DNA of 64,000 nucleotides. Source: Tanypteryx hageni (lineage: Eukaryota > Arthropoda > Insecta > Odonata > Petaluridae). Within the stretch, counting starts at the first letter, position 1; the number at the start of each line of letters is the position of its first letter. Under the pieces are notes generated by a model. The model searched no databases and had not been told where the DNA came from. It was given only the letters and a program-made list of their open reading frames with translations. Of this stretch, positions 44,816 to 56,948 are shown piece by piece. A program made the translations under genes and the position numbers. Location: contig CM054116.1 of the NCBI GenBank assembly GCA_028673005.1, positions 133,835,547-133,899,546 on the forward strand, in the 5' to 3' direction.

Positions 44816-47800
44816 AAGGGGTTTAGCACATTTGCTGAGATGAGATTTATTGGGATTAGTAGAATTATGCAATCTCCGTCGCCTTGGCCCCGGGCACGCC
44901 CTCTTCTCGGCCACCCCTCCTCCACCCGTGTCATTTAAAATTCCTTCATTCGGATATATTTCTCATATCATCCGATGCGTCGCAGCGAAATAATACGCGC
45001 CTGACCTCTGTCTGTCATAACTGCAGCGTCTCGCTTTAAACAATGCATATATATCTTCTTCAAAAATTATTTTGTCAGGTTTTTAAAATGTGTGATAAAT
45101 CGGATATTGTGTCGAGATGACGAAAATGGAATTAGTAATATATGTTTTTCCGCTTTCATTTTATACCATCGCTTACGGTCATGCGACGATAATGCACTGC
45201 CGATTGAGAATTTGTCGTCCAATCTAAGTTTATTTTTTACTGAATCATTTACAACTTTTGATTTAACCTGCATTTACTCATAAAGTTAATTTAAAATTCG
45301 CTTGAACAAGTTTTCAACGCAAGCAATTCGAAAAATTCTTTAGATATGGATTGGTAGAGATGTAAAATAAAAATAGCTGATTCACTGTTTGTTTCTCGAG
45401 AGAAACAGGAACTTGTCGTTCTCGAGCTTTATTCAATATTACCGTTTCACAAAAAGTCAAAGCGAAAAACTAGTCTATATGTCAACCAAAATATTTCTCT
45501 TCTTTTCGTCGCTTTTTCCGAAACGATAGAAAGGCATCATCATTCTCATGGAATTCACAAGACCGCGGTTTGACGAGACACGCCCTTTTGTTTGAGGAAT
45601 ATCCCGCGGGAATCCATCGATTCTTTCTAAAATATACTCACGGCAAGACTGTGATTGCTATGAATTGTATCAACCAGATTGAACTTTTCAGGGTTTAGAT
45701 ATAGGACGGGAGAGCATTAAGAAAGGATTCCCCATGGGAGGAGAGAGTGGGAGAGAGGGAAGTAGAGAGAGAGAGAGATACAGAGATTTGCTCGGAGAGG
45801 AACATTAGCTCTCGCGATTAGATTCCGATCGAGGCAATCTCGCTAGCCGCATATCGCTCTCCCATATCTTCCTCACTTAGCAAATTAGGTGGCGGGGCAT
45901 CCGGTATTGCGTGGTAGAGATTCGAAAAAGGGAAACGACCGAACCCAGGCTGATGACGGAAAAAAGTACGCTCGCCTTCCGCGTGTATTCTTCCTCGCCC
46001 TTTCCCCGGCCCCGTCGTCTGCCACTCTCCATCTTTCTCCTTCGAGATTTGGATTTTCAAAATTCCGCACTCGTGTCGGTTCAGACGAAACGATTTACAG
46101 TAATAATGGCTGAAAAAAATCATATCTGAGATAAAATTGACAAACATCGCGAATTGCTGAAGGGACATTTTTGAATTATTCGAGTAAACATGAATGTAAT
46201 TTTGTATTTACATGGCAATCGTGAATCCTTTCCTCTATTTATCGTCCGTTTTATGTACGGAAATTCATAAAAAGTAAATTTTCTTGTGAGTCAATAAAAT
46301 TCCTTTTTTGCCGCTTTCTTTCAAACTAAGGGCGTATATTATTTAGAGTTATTCTAAAGGAACAGATCAAATAATAGAGTAATTTCTACGTACTTTAATC
46401 TCTTTACTTAAGCGAAGTGTTTAAGTGGAGATTAGTTTTGCGTATTCGAATCTTCGAAAGCAGAAGGTAAAGCTACAATCAAAAGCTAATGCGTCGGCCA
46501 AATTATCTAAACAATCTTTATGGTTATGGAAATGGAAGGTATCTTCTTTCTTGTTTTACAAAACTAATATTATTTATTATTTTATTGTTGCTTCACAATA
46601 AACAGCAAAACTTCCTCATTTATTCATCATTAATGTACTCGCTGAATGTGACGAAATATTTGTGCCACAAAGATAATGAGAAAGAACAGACTAAAAAAAG
46701 TGTGAGTAGACTTTTCACGCAGTTGGATGCATTAAAAATTGCAAAAGGTACACAGGACCTAAGTTACGTAGATATTCCATGGAACTGTGGAAGTAAAAGT
46801 CATATTTAAACAATTTTTGTGGAAAAAAACTACAAAATAAATGATTAAGTAGCTACACTTTGCGTAAGAAATGTAAAATATGTGTAATACATTTCACTAA
46901 TCTTTTATTTGCGGGCGTTAGAAATTGCACTCTTTATCCGAATCCGGCGCTTCGTCGTTTTTTTACTTTCCTTTTAGAATGGAATTTCTCTTCAGACTAC
47001 ATAAAACAATATTCAAAATAAGAAGTAATCTCGCTGGGAGAAACTCCTACAAGAAAATATACATTTTAAAATGGTGCTTTGAAAAATCCCTTTTACTCTG
47101 ATATACATTTAGTAACAGTATTTAATTCTAATTAGAACTAATACAGAAAGCAATATTTAGTTTAACAAGACCTTTTCTTTAATGAAATTTAATAATGAAT
47201 GCAGCTGAATTTGATTAGGAAGAAATTTCGTTGGTCTAATACACATTTCCGAATTTTCCTGTCGGTATTCCTTTTATGAGAATTCTGATGGTTTTAAATG
47301 AATCGAATTTTTATGCGTCTGTTTCGGGATCGTAGAATAATAAGATGGGGTTTATCTGAACATTTATCCGAATGATAAATAAAATATGTGATCGCTGTTT
47401 TGTTTGACACCTATAAAATGGACCATTTAACTTTTCCGCTGAATCTTTCCATTCTCTTGTCTTTTTGCATTAGTTCCAACGACGACTTAAAAACGATTAA
47501 CAGTGATCGGCAGAGATTTGGAAACGCAATCACTCCGTTCAGTTATGTCGGAGAGTTATTTTAACATCATTTCATACTCGTGACATTTACGGCTTATGTA
47601 GGTACTCTGTACTCGGGTACTTTTTCCTAAAATTTGGAGGAGCATTACTCAAATAAACGGAAAAGAATCCTTACGCTTGTTAGTCACTCGCATTAAAGAA
47701 TCTTTTATTTTAGACGCTCCATCCCACAAACTTTTTTCACATTCCTTGAAGTCTACACATTCCAAATAATTTGAAACTCATTTGAAGAGAGAGCTCTTAA

Positions 47801-49380
47801 GGGGCACTCTCTGCGCATAGAAATTCTTCGGCAAAAGAGACGCCTTCGAGTTGGCGTCGTCCCATATTCACGCATGTGTCAGGAGGAAGGATTTGCCGAC
47901 TCATCCTCCTCACCTCTTCTGGCATAGCGGAGTGATCTAAAGTCCTCTGCAGTATAGGATATGATTAGAAGAGCTCTCAACTTGCTACTTCTATGAAATG
48001 TTCAATTATTTCACCAAAATTACCGTCTTTCTGCGCAAAAGACTATTATTCAGCAAAAATTACTCTATCAGGAATTACGTTTCACATATAATATAACACT
48101 CACGAGTCATTTAGATATAGAAGTTTTCTGTCTGCTGAAATATACAACGAAAATATGAGACCCTTTGTGAATCATTGAGTATCTCCGCGTTTTGATAGCG
48201 ACGGAAGGACAATACACACATGATTTTCACATGAACATCGGCATTTTTTTAAACTGTCTTTTAACTTTTGCTAAGTATCAGGCCAAGCTGAATACCGTGA
48301 ATTTCGTGTTTCACAGAGTAAAGTCTTGATTTAACTGTTTTTCCTATCTTTGGTCAATTAATTTCGTCCTAAACTATGCCAACATCTCGAGAAGGCTCGT
48401 TCATTGATTATTTTTGTAAAGAGACTAGATTTGGTTCAATAAAGTTACCAATACGCTTTTCGTCTCTTATTCATTATCAACATACCTCCATTAGCTATAT
48501 AACTGTTAGAAGCAGGCGTGATTTGTAGGAATTGACCAAGTGTCCGCTTTAAAATGGATCTATTTTTTCTATCAGATGAATTTAGAAGTATAAAATGAAT
48601 TAATTCAAACAATTAATTTTTGCATAAAGTAATAATAAATATACATTTGCTTCAAAATTATAATACTCCTTTTAAATGTTTTTGTTTCGCGATACATTTT
48701 GAACAGTATAAAGCCAAGGTTTTAATGGAATTTAGAAGAATGGCAGTGAGCGTCTCCTTTTACGGGCGCTAATTTGATTCCTGCGGTGGGTGCTATACGT
48801 TCTCATAATTATCATCATCGATGATATGCTCATTGTAAATGCTATTAAGTGCTGTTTCTGTGCTAGTTCATTATAAATATAAGGGAATGTAGATATCAAG
48901 TTGTATGTACGTCCTATCTATTTAAAATCGTTATGAAAAGCATTCGCTCTTTAAATAATATAATATCACTTAAACCTCTGTAGTTCATAAATACTTTTTT
49001 TATTCAATACGTAGTAAGACTTGTTTAGGAATTTTTAAAAAAGGTTATTTATTTTTCAAAAAAGTCTAAAATTGCTCGTAATGCGCGCGTTTGATTGGTT
49101 ATCGTCTCTGCTCTAAATCTAACGGTGAACATATCATTAAAAATATTCGCCCATTCCACCGAGACCCGTTAATGTGGATAAATAAAATGCGGTCGTCCCG
49201 TGAATTGACGAGTAATTAATTTAGTAGAAAAGGACGGAAACAATGGCGCATGCCATCATAAATGGATGCGAAATATAAATTACACGAATGGCGACAAGTA
49301 CGAATATAAGCGCAAACTGTTTTCATTTTTCTCTTCGCCAACAACATTCGCGACGATTACTCGAATTTCTAGAACGTTTG
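44816..49380. other. Long stretch without recognised gene or repeat
   Basis: Mostly AT-rich. There is a GA block near 45735-45790 and a GC-richer patch at 45800-46090, where short frames overlap on both strands without recognisable domains. The 106-codon frame at 46489-46809 has a hydrophobic segment but no family resemblance. From 46810 to 49380 I see nothing. Confidence 0.4.
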
Positions 49381-49600
49381 TGACGGTCATAATGCAGAGA
49401 AAGGAGAAGAGGCAGTTTTAAAGGTGGAGTGAAGGGGGTGAGGCGGGTGACGAGTTGAAACATATTAAAAGGAAAAGTGAGTTTAAAAGGGAGGAAGGAG
49501 TTTCATATGTTGGAGGAATAAAGAGTGTTGAAGGGATGGAAATAGTGGTGGTGATGACAGACAGGTGGGATGCGAGAGAGAGAGAGAGCGTAAACTGTAA
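49381..49600 (+). repeat. GA-rich tract
   Basis: Purine-rich sequence with an AGAGAG run near 49575-49590. Confidence 0.6.
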
Positions 49601-50056
49601 GAGACACTTTGCTGGAAAAGGATAAGGTGCACAAGTAAAGGAAATGGGCTGAGAATTAATATCATCTGTTGTAGGTGAATATTTCAGAATATCCCGCTAT
49701 GAACTCGTAATAAAAGACGTCTATTACGGCGAAGAAACTTCCGATAAAAGCCATTAAAATCTTTTGAAGAATATCTTGAGTAAGCGTATTCAGGATTGCC
49801 GTTGCCTATGTCTGAGAAATCATATGTGCTTGGTAAATTTAAATGCTTCATTCGCTTAATCTAAAGAATGCGGTAAAATTCAAAAGAGTTAACGGAGAGG
49901 AGATAAGAGTTATCAAGGGTTTATTCAGGTTTCAGTGCAATATTAGTTAAGACGTTTTTACTATCGTAGAATGCCTTAACCTTTTGTATATTATTCATTA
50001 TTTAAATCTTTTGCGATTGATTGATTTTTAATATCAACTGATTTACGTACGATTAT

Positions 50057-50061
<5 letters not shown>
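49601..50061. other. No gene seen
   Basis: AT-rich; nothing recognised. Confidence 0.4.

Positions 50062-50110
<49 letters not shown>
50062..50110 (+). repeat. (TA)n microsatellite, left flank of the pogo element
   Basis: About 24 TA units ending exactly at the left terminal inverted repeat. The TA run resumes at 52058-52080 after the element, so the element sits in a former continuous TA tract. Confidence 0.95.
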
Positions 50111-50112
<2 letters not shown>

Positions 50113-50137
50113 GTATGTTCACGTGTACCACGCGCAC
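50111..50137 (+). repeat. Left terminal inverted repeat of the pogo element
   Basis: 27 bp, exact inverse complement of 52031-52057, preceded by TA. Confidence 0.97.
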
Positions 50138-50658
50138 CTTTTTTCCCTTAAATCCCCGTCAAAAAACTGGGTGCGCGTCTTACGAATATTTCATCTTAGT
50201 CATTGAAACGCGATGTATTATACAAACTTAGCTGAAATCGTGTTTCGGTATGACAATAATGCAGTTGGTGTTGATTACTACTTAAAATACCGGAGAAAAG
50301 GTACCAATGAAATAGCTACAAAATTCTGACTTCGTCGATTTCATTGAAACAGAATATGTAAAAGCTGGATTGAGTAGGTTATACGATACGTTGAAAGCAC
50401 GTACCTACATAGTAGTTATCTTTCGAATGTTTGGAACTGCCAGATCAAATTTCTAAACGATAATGCCTATCCTCTGAAACAGTATACGTATCAGTTCCAG
50501 TCTTTTCTAAGAAGATACAAAATCTCTGTTCCTGATTCCTTTGTACCCTTCACTCCTTTTACTCAGTACGTCGTATTTGGTTTGTGCGTGCGCGTACCAT
50601 TTGCTTTTGCTGGTGTCCACAAATTCAGGTTATCTCCTCTTGCCTTATAGCCCCTAAA

Positions 50659-51702
50659 ATGAATAGTAATAAATGATTGCGATCTTTTACTTCAAGCGAA
50701 ATGCTGAAAGAGATCAGAGATGCAAAAGATATAGGAAACCGTGCTGCAGGACGAAAGTATGATGTGTCAGAATCATTAATCAAAGATGGGAGGAAGAAAA
50801 TGGATAAACTTCTCACTTCAAACAGGGACAGAAGAGCCTTTAGGGGAAAATCCGCCAGATATCCTGTCATAGAAGAACAGCTAAGCGAGTACATAAGGGA
50901 TAGACGGCAATTTGGCTATGCAGTGTCGACAGAAATGTGTGTCATGAAAGCGCTACAGATAGCCAGAGAGTTAGGTGTTAGTCAAGCTGAGTTTAAAGCT
51001 AGCAAGGGATGGGTGCATAAGTTTTTTCGTCGGAATGGCCTTTTGATAAGGAGAAGGACAACGATTTCTCAACGCCTTCCCGAAACTTATGAGGAGAAGT
51101 TAAGTTTTCAGCGATATGTTATACGCCTGCGAGAAAAGTACTCATACTTATCAGGCCAAATAGGAAACGCTGATCAAACACCTGTGTATTTCGAAATGCC
51201 ATATGATACGACAGTTGCTGATATGGATACAAAAACGGTTCAAGTGATCACTGGTGGAGGAGAAAAACAACGATGCACTGTCATGCTTGCAGTGTCGGTG
51301 GACGGAAAGAAACTTACACCATACGTCATGTTCAAAAGAAAAACTCTTCCGAAAAATGAAAAGTTCCCAGCAGGAATTTTAGTAAGGACACATGAAAAGG
51401 TTTGGATGAACAGTTATCTAGTTTTAGACTGGATAGAGTGGCAATACACGGAATGGATGGCGAGTACTGTTCATGAAACTACGCCGACGGGTAGGATAAG
51501 GAATCCAGGATTGAAGCAGATATGCGAATGGATCATCACATCTTGGAACCTAATTGAAGAGGAGGTGATAGTTAAAAGCTTCAAGAAATGCTGCATCACA
51601 AATAAATCGGACGGTAGCGAAGACAGCATTGTTTGGGAAACTAAAGAGAAGGAAGGCGCGAGTTCCGCCGAAAATGTTGATAGCATGAGTGACCAAGATT
51701 AA
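50659..51702 (+). pseudogene. Pogo/Tigger transposase pseudogene (POGK-like), early stop and internal deletion
   Basis: The natural start is probably ATG at 50659, giving MNSNK followed by TGA at 50674-50676. That stop fits a CGA-to-TGA change in a KR-rich start. The frame then stays open for 341 codons from 50677, the first later in-frame ATG being 50701. Counting from 50677: residues 1-60 are a helix-turn-helix of the psq type (EIGNRAAGRKYDV-like), although the usual Trp in the DW(R) motif is Gly at residue 38. Residues 60-130 are a CENP-B-like second DNA-binding region (KGWVHKFFRRNGL). From 164 the DDE domain begins with NADQTPVYFEMP (first Asp at 166). At about residue 256 (near 51440) the text jumps from DWIEWQ to YTEWMASTVHE, skipping the part that carries LLVLD and QPLD-type second and third catalytic Asp, about 70-90 residues. 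The C-terminus (SFKKCCITNKSDGSEDS) is present. The deletion keeps the frame. Confidence 0.9.
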
Positions 51703-52030
51703 AAGTCAGTATAAAAAGCTTTCTTAAATATATTTATATATTTTTCTGCGTTTATATCGATTTTTTTTCATTTTTAAATCGCATATAATTTCTTCTACCA
51801 CAGGGGAAATCTCGAAATTGACCAGGCAGTGACGTTTTTAGTGTAAAAAAATTGACGCAATCGTAAATATTTTAATTTCTTCGGAAAATTTGTTGTTCCT
51901 TTACAAAGATTCTTAAATAATAAATGCTTTTGCTTTGTTATAAAGTTTTTTAAATTCTTTGCTATGTTTTTCGCAAATTATTTTTTCTCTATATCTTGAT
52001 GCTCAAAAACGGGGTGCGCATCTTACACGA

Positions 52031-52057
52031 GTGCGCGTGGTACACGTGAACATACGG
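52031..52057 (-). repeat. Right terminal inverted repeat of the pogo element
   Basis: 27 bp, exact inverse complement of 50111-50137, followed by TA and a TA tract to about 52080. Confidence 0.97.
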
Positions 52058-52081
52058 TATATATATATATATATATATATA

Positions 52082-52821
52082 AACCGTGGATAGTGGTGGA
52101 AATTGAAAAAAGTAAGCGACGCCGAATTAAGCGTCTTTCCACCGATCGCGTTGTTTTTAACATCTAAAAGTCTCGACACACCAATCCGGAGAGCAAACGA
52201 TATAACGTTATACTATGTAGGGGAGTCCGGGGCTAGTTGTTACAAATTCATTTTAGAATTTTTCATTCTTTAACCGCTTGATTGTCTGAATCAAATAAAT
52301 AATGTTTATGAGCTACAGTTCCTTGGCTACTGTTATCACATTTTTAAATGATGGTAACTTTAACAATTTTGAACAAAAAATAAGTTTGTCAACTTTTATT
52401 GTAACAAAGTGCCCCTATTAGGGGCTAGTTGTTACTGAAGAGAGGCAAGTTGTTGCAATGCAAGGATAACAAATAATAACACCTCGTGCACATAATTAAT
52501 AAAGAAAGTATGGTAGTTCGATGTTTTCAAAAGAGAAAAAGTAATGATAGACCACTCTCAGGCAGAATTCGTCGAAATTTCTTCAGGTTAACACATTAAC
52601 TTATTCGCGAAAATAGGCATCGGTAGTATGCCGCCGTCTACCTCGCATCTAAAAGAATATTTCGCGTGAAGTGATTTTTTCCCATAATACGATTTCGATA
52701 CTACCACGCATTCGAGGAAACGTGGTCGCCGTCGGAGTCGATGCATCGAGATAATCGCTCGATGTCATCACCTCCCTTCGACCCATTTGTTACTTTTTAA
52801 ATGCCATCGTCTTCGAACGGG

Positions 52822-52823
<2 letters not shown>
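52082..52823. other. No gene seen
   Basis: AT-rich, then mixed. GGGGCTAGTTGTTAC appears twice (near 52229 and 52423), a short dispersed duplication. Confidence 0.4.

Positions 52824-52882
<59 letters not shown>
52824..52882 (+). repeat. (TA)n(CA)n microsatellite
   Basis: About 24 TA units followed by five CA units. Confidence 0.95.
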
Positions 52883-52883
<1 letters not shown>

Positions 52884-53203
52884 TCATCTACCTAGGTAGT
52901 CTGTCCGTAGATCGGTCCGTGATTATTCATGGTTAAACCTGATACTCCATATACTCCTATTTTCCGCTATTCCCTTCATATCTTGATAACTCTCTTTCCC
53001 TTTCAAATCGTCTGAAACCTTTTTCTACCTATTTCCCTTTATCCAAATAGTTTTTCTTCTAACACGTCTTTAATCATATTCTCTCCTCAGCTAATGCCCG
53101 ATCCAATTTGCCTTCCTCTTTTTAATAGTCTGTAAAATCATTCGCTTCTCACCTACATATACATACATACATATATGTATGTGTACATATATAATTATAT
53201 ATA
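52883..53203. other. No gene seen; TACA/TA-rich end
   Basis: Mixed AT-rich sequence ending in TACATACATATATG and TATATA at 53157-53203, immediately before the PLE inverted repeat. Confidence 0.5.
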
Positions 53204-53474
53204 GATGTCAACAAGGTGTTGGGATGAGGAAACCCAGTGAGCACTCACCAATCAGACGACTTCAGGTTGGCGAGGCCCCGTGGATGTCGAAGCGACACAC
53301 GTCTCTCTGTAGTTGAAGAAGGAGTAGTTCCGAAAGCTTTACGTTTGTTATGTTTCTGTGTTTTTATGTTATTTTACGTGTGTCGCTTCGACATCCCCGG
53401 GGCCTCGCCAACCTGAAGTCGTCTGATTGGTAAGTGCTCACTGGGTTTCCTCATCCCAACACCTTGTTGACATC
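53204..53474 (+). mobile_element. PLE tail with an inverted copy: 98-bp arms, 75-bp loop
   Basis: The left arm 53204-53301 and right arm 53377-53474 are inverse complements with only two mismatches in 98. The plus-strand segment from about 53313 to 53474 aligns with the 3' tail of the minus-strand PLE at 16095-16226, including GAAAGCTTT, the CGTGTGTCGCTTCGACATCC block and CTGGGTTTCCTCA. It is therefore a 5'-truncated PLE 3' end with its last 98 bp repeated upside down on the other side. Both outer edges abut TA-rich sequence. Confidence 0.88.
53313..53337 (+). other. Hammerhead-core-like motif in the PLE tail loop
   Basis: TTGAAGA, a GGA/TCC stem with a 5-nt loop, then CGAAAGCTTT, in the same relative position as 16226-16199 on the minus strand. 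The core departs from CUGAUGA at two positions (T for C, A for T), so activity is doubtful. Confidence 0.3.
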
Positions 53475-53521
53475 CATATATTCGTTTTACCTTTCCTTTT
53501 CCGTAAGTTGTTAAGTTGTTA

Positions 53522-53523
<2 letters not shown>

Positions 53524-53593
<70 letters not shown>

Positions 53594-53600
53594 TATATGT
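53524..53600 (+). repeat. (TA)n(CA)n microsatellite
   Basis: About 28 TA units, then seven CA units and ATATATG. Frames through it are Tyr-Ile repeats. Confidence 0.95.
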
Positions 53601-54330
53601 CTTCCACGCAGCCTGCCCTCCAAGACTTTCAGCCCTTTCTCCGTCTCCCGCCCCGCTGCCTTTCGACCCCCTCCTACATTTCCCAGTCGCCCCGAGAGCG
53701 CGGGCACGTCTTCTGTCGGACGCTGACTACGTGCGCGGGCGACAAGAGAAGCGGGCGAGGGGAAGATAGGAGACCGAGGCGTCCCCATCTGCGCCACCGG
53801 ATGCTTCTTTTCCCCTTCCCACATCCACTCTTCCCTCCATCCACTCTCTTCCCTACACCATATCGCCGGCCTCATCGCCTCTCCCTTCTCCTCCCACCAC
53901 CTCCTCCACCTTCAACGTCCGGCTCCTTATCTATCGCCAGCATCCTAAGTGCTCCGCTGGGTTACACTTGTCCCCATTGCCGTTCGAAAACATCCACCCG
54001 AGGGCCACAAGGAGGCTTGAGGATTTGCACACGCGTTCCAAGAATGGCTTCCGAAACTATCCGGAGGACACAGCAAAAGAGAGAGTAGGGGGGGGGCGGA
54101 GAGAGGAGGAATCTTCCATTCGGTCCAGCAGTTAAGGCCGCAAAACTCCTTCTCGCATCCTCCCTGCGGCGAGGACGATCCTTCCCCCTCCTCCACCCCC
54201 TCTCGCACCCTCTCACTCCTCCCCCTTCTCACTCCCTCCCCCTCTCACCCCCTCACCCTCTCACCTTCTCTGCCCCTCCATCACACTCCCACCCTCGCAA
54301 TTCCTAAGGGGTCAGGCATTTCAGGAGACC
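53601..54330. other. GC-richer, pyrimidine-biased stretch, no gene recognised
   Basis: Frames of 84-163 codons are open on both strands. They are Pro/Ser/Arg-rich and mutually overlapping; none has a domain. A CT tract occupies about 54165-54300. Confidence 0.35.
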
Positions 54331-56007
54331 GTCGGACTCATGAATTTGTTGGGGAGATTATTTCGCGCAGAAATAAGTTTCAAGCGTGACGAGAATTGTA
54401 TTTGATCAATAAATACAGCCGTGTGGTGTCTATGGAGGAGGCAATAAACACTTGGAGGAACGACACTCGCGTCCATTGCTTGGCTCATTGGCGTCCGCTG
54501 TGCACTATGCTATTTGCGGGCGTGAAGCTGGTGTTTGTCAGGTACTTTCCTAACTGAAAGGAAATTAACACGCGAAACGAATGCCAAAGAATGGTTTTCT
54601 TTGACGTTAGGTGAAGGAATTTAAGCTATATACACCTTGCGCGGGGCTGTACTAATGTATGAATCTTATATTAAACTCCATTTTCGCGGACAATGAGGAA
54701 GATAAATTCCGCCCCACCGTTTCCCTAAAATTTAAGACTGTGCTGAATTTAAGTCCGTCATAATAATATAAGCCTAAGAAAGCTAAAAGCCCATGTTAAA
54801 TTTGTAAAAGTACCCCTAATTTATTGATTTTCATTAAAATTTTAAATTTAATGCAAATGCTTTCCGCTGTGTTTTTCTTGAAAACATTATCCCCAAAATT
54901 AAAGTGCTCCACAATTTTGAATGCGTTAGACATAATCTTAATTGCTTTTCATCATCGTTAAATTAACGCGGCTTTTTAAAGTAGTACGTGTAAAACACTT
55001 TTATAAGAAGCAATTGAACAACTCTTCGTGAAATTAAAATTTGGCACAAAATTGCTAGTGCCAATCATTATAGATCGTCTCGATATTTTTGTCATTAATT
55101 TAAAATAAATATTATTAAACATTTTTGTTTTTCCAATAATTTTAGTTCTTATAATTTAATTATATGATTACGTTAAAATATTATGATCTGCAAATATTTG
55201 TTTTCAATGAAAATTTTAATAAATAACCCCTTTAAATTTAATTCCATTGAGATTTATCCATTTCAGATAAATTTGTCCATAATTAATTAATTTTCTCGCA
55301 AAATATCAGCCAAAAACTTAGAGCCCCATGTATAATTGTATGTTTACTTTACGAGCTTGACACAACGAGCAAATCAAAATAGCAGTAAATATTTTTTTTT
55401 AATGTTCTTCTAAAATTCATTTTGTGTGGAGATTTATATACTGTCATAATTTAGAATAAATAAAATTTTACGCAACTCTATTAATGGTTTTCTGAAACAA
55501 AGATATAACTAAAAACTGAAATATCCACCATTTCAAAATAATTCGATTTAGACCGCAGTCCCAATTTCATTGAAATTTTGACTACGCTTAAAGATAAATG
55601 ACATACAAACTAATATACGAATTAAGAAATGTACCCTGTTCATCCACAAATCGAATTGCTTTTGGGATAAAATATGGCGCAACGGAGACAATTTTCCATT
55701 CCGACGCTATTAACACATTTCTTTCCGTAATTTCCTTTAAGATTCCGACGAGAAAAGGGCTTCAACCGTGACGTCGACCATCACGTCTTTATTATAAATT
55801 CTCGCGCAAATACGTTTACATGTATCCAATGTCTTTTAAAGGTTTGTTTACGCGAGGGTTCGGAATGAGTCCATTTGTGTCACCTGGAGTGGATAATGGA
55901 TGGAACGGCAGGGGGTAAAAGGAGGAGCGGTAGTTTGGAATTTATCCGAGAGAGAGGCGCTGCCGCCGATCCCTAAGGAGACACGCGTACGCGCATCGAA
56001 GCGAAAA

Positions 56008-56012
<5 letters not shown>
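54331..56012. other. AT-rich sequence, no gene seen
   Basis: A unique, moderately GC stretch to 54560, then AT-rich. No recognisable gene or repeat. Confidence 0.4.

Positions 56013-56102
<90 letters not shown>
56013..56102 (+). repeat. (TA)n(GA)n microsatellite
   Basis: About 33 TA units run directly into about 11 AG units. Three overlapping frames across it are Tyr-Ile/Arg-Glu repeats. Confidence 0.95.
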
Positions 56103-56703
56103 GGGTAGGGAATACGGGGAGGAGGAGAAAAGTAGGAGTGGAGAAGGAGCGGCGGAGGGGGGTGGGGCGCCGAGGGATGAGGCGGAATGATTTGAATGGC
56201 GCTTTCGGTAGGGAAGAAGTGTCACCGAAAGCCGTCCTCAAATTAAAATGGAATGTGGACACGGTTTTAATGGATGAAGATTAATTTATCCGGCTCAATA
56301 CTTCTGTTTTTACAAATCAAAATGAGTAGTGGAATAACAGGCGATCCATTTTTATCAATCAATAAAATAACCGTTAGAAATCCAATATTCTTAATACGGA
56401 TGATTCCCCTTGGTTGATTTTAATTGCTAAAATTTTCGCGCCTTTTTCCGATTGCCTTTACTGCGATAGTGAAAATTTACTTAGGGCCAATGTTGAGATT
56501 ATTCTAATAATATATAAGTTTTGCGAGTTTTTTGCCTTTTCCTTAAATTTTCATTTTTTCGATACTTATCTACGCATGTGTAAGCATTTGTTATCTTTTG
56601 ACGAATTTCTCTGAACCGATACAAAACTACGTTAAATATTAATGATTTCTATAAATAAAAATAAATTTTAGAGCTCGTAAATGTTATAGTTTTTGCACTC
56701 TTG
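56103..56703. other. No gene seen
   Basis: GA-rich to 56175, then AT-rich; a 66-codon frame at 56414-56614 has no motif. Confidence 0.4.
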
Positions 56704-56948
56704 CAGGAGTGACCAAACTTGCTTAACCTCGCATGTTACACATTCTGTGCTAATAAATTTACGAACAGTAAAACATAACCTGTATCCGAAGCAATTCAGA
56801 TCAAATGCATGTCCATTAGGTATCCCCAACTCGTTTCAAGTCATACTACTTCATTGTGTTCCGTAGTGAAAAACGTTGATATGCTTCTGAATAAAAATTT
56901 AAAAGGGTCACATACGAAATTATAAGAGCCGCGGTTTGGCGATCCTTG
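56704..56948. mobile_element. Possible hAT-type MITE, 245 bp, degenerate
   Basis: The left end is CAGGAGTGACCAAACTTGC and the right end reverse complements to CAAGGATCGCCAAACCGCGG, about 12 of 15 matching over the first bases. Flanking octamers agree at only about half of positions, so no target duplication is demonstrated. Confidence 0.45.

Larger units (their letters stand above)
50111..52057 (+). mobile_element. Pogo/Tigger-superfamily DNA transposon, 1947 bp, structurally complete ends
   Basis: Perfect 27-bp terminal inverted repeats occupy 50111-50137 and 52031-52057 (starting CCGTATGTTCACGTGTACCA). They are flanked by TA on both sides, the target of the Tc1/mariner-pogo group. A GGGTGCGCRTCTTAC motif lies just inside each end (50169-50183 and 52012-52026) in the same orientation. 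The interior carries one transposase-like frame on the plus strand, which is damaged. The element could only move if transposase is supplied in trans. Confidence 0.95.

Noticed and set aside
46489..46809. 106-codon frame with a hydrophobic stretch
   Set aside because: No recognisable family, AT-driven composition, no splice or promoter support.
53525..53875. Tyr-Ile-rich frames across (TA)n tracts (also near 16.05, 56.05 and 58.9 kb)
   Set aside because: Direct translation of TA/TATA microsatellites.
53597..54088. 163-codon frame in GC-richer sequence
   Set aside because: Overlaps open frames on the opposite strand, Pro/Arg/Ser-rich, and starts at the edge of a TA/CA microsatellite; no domain.
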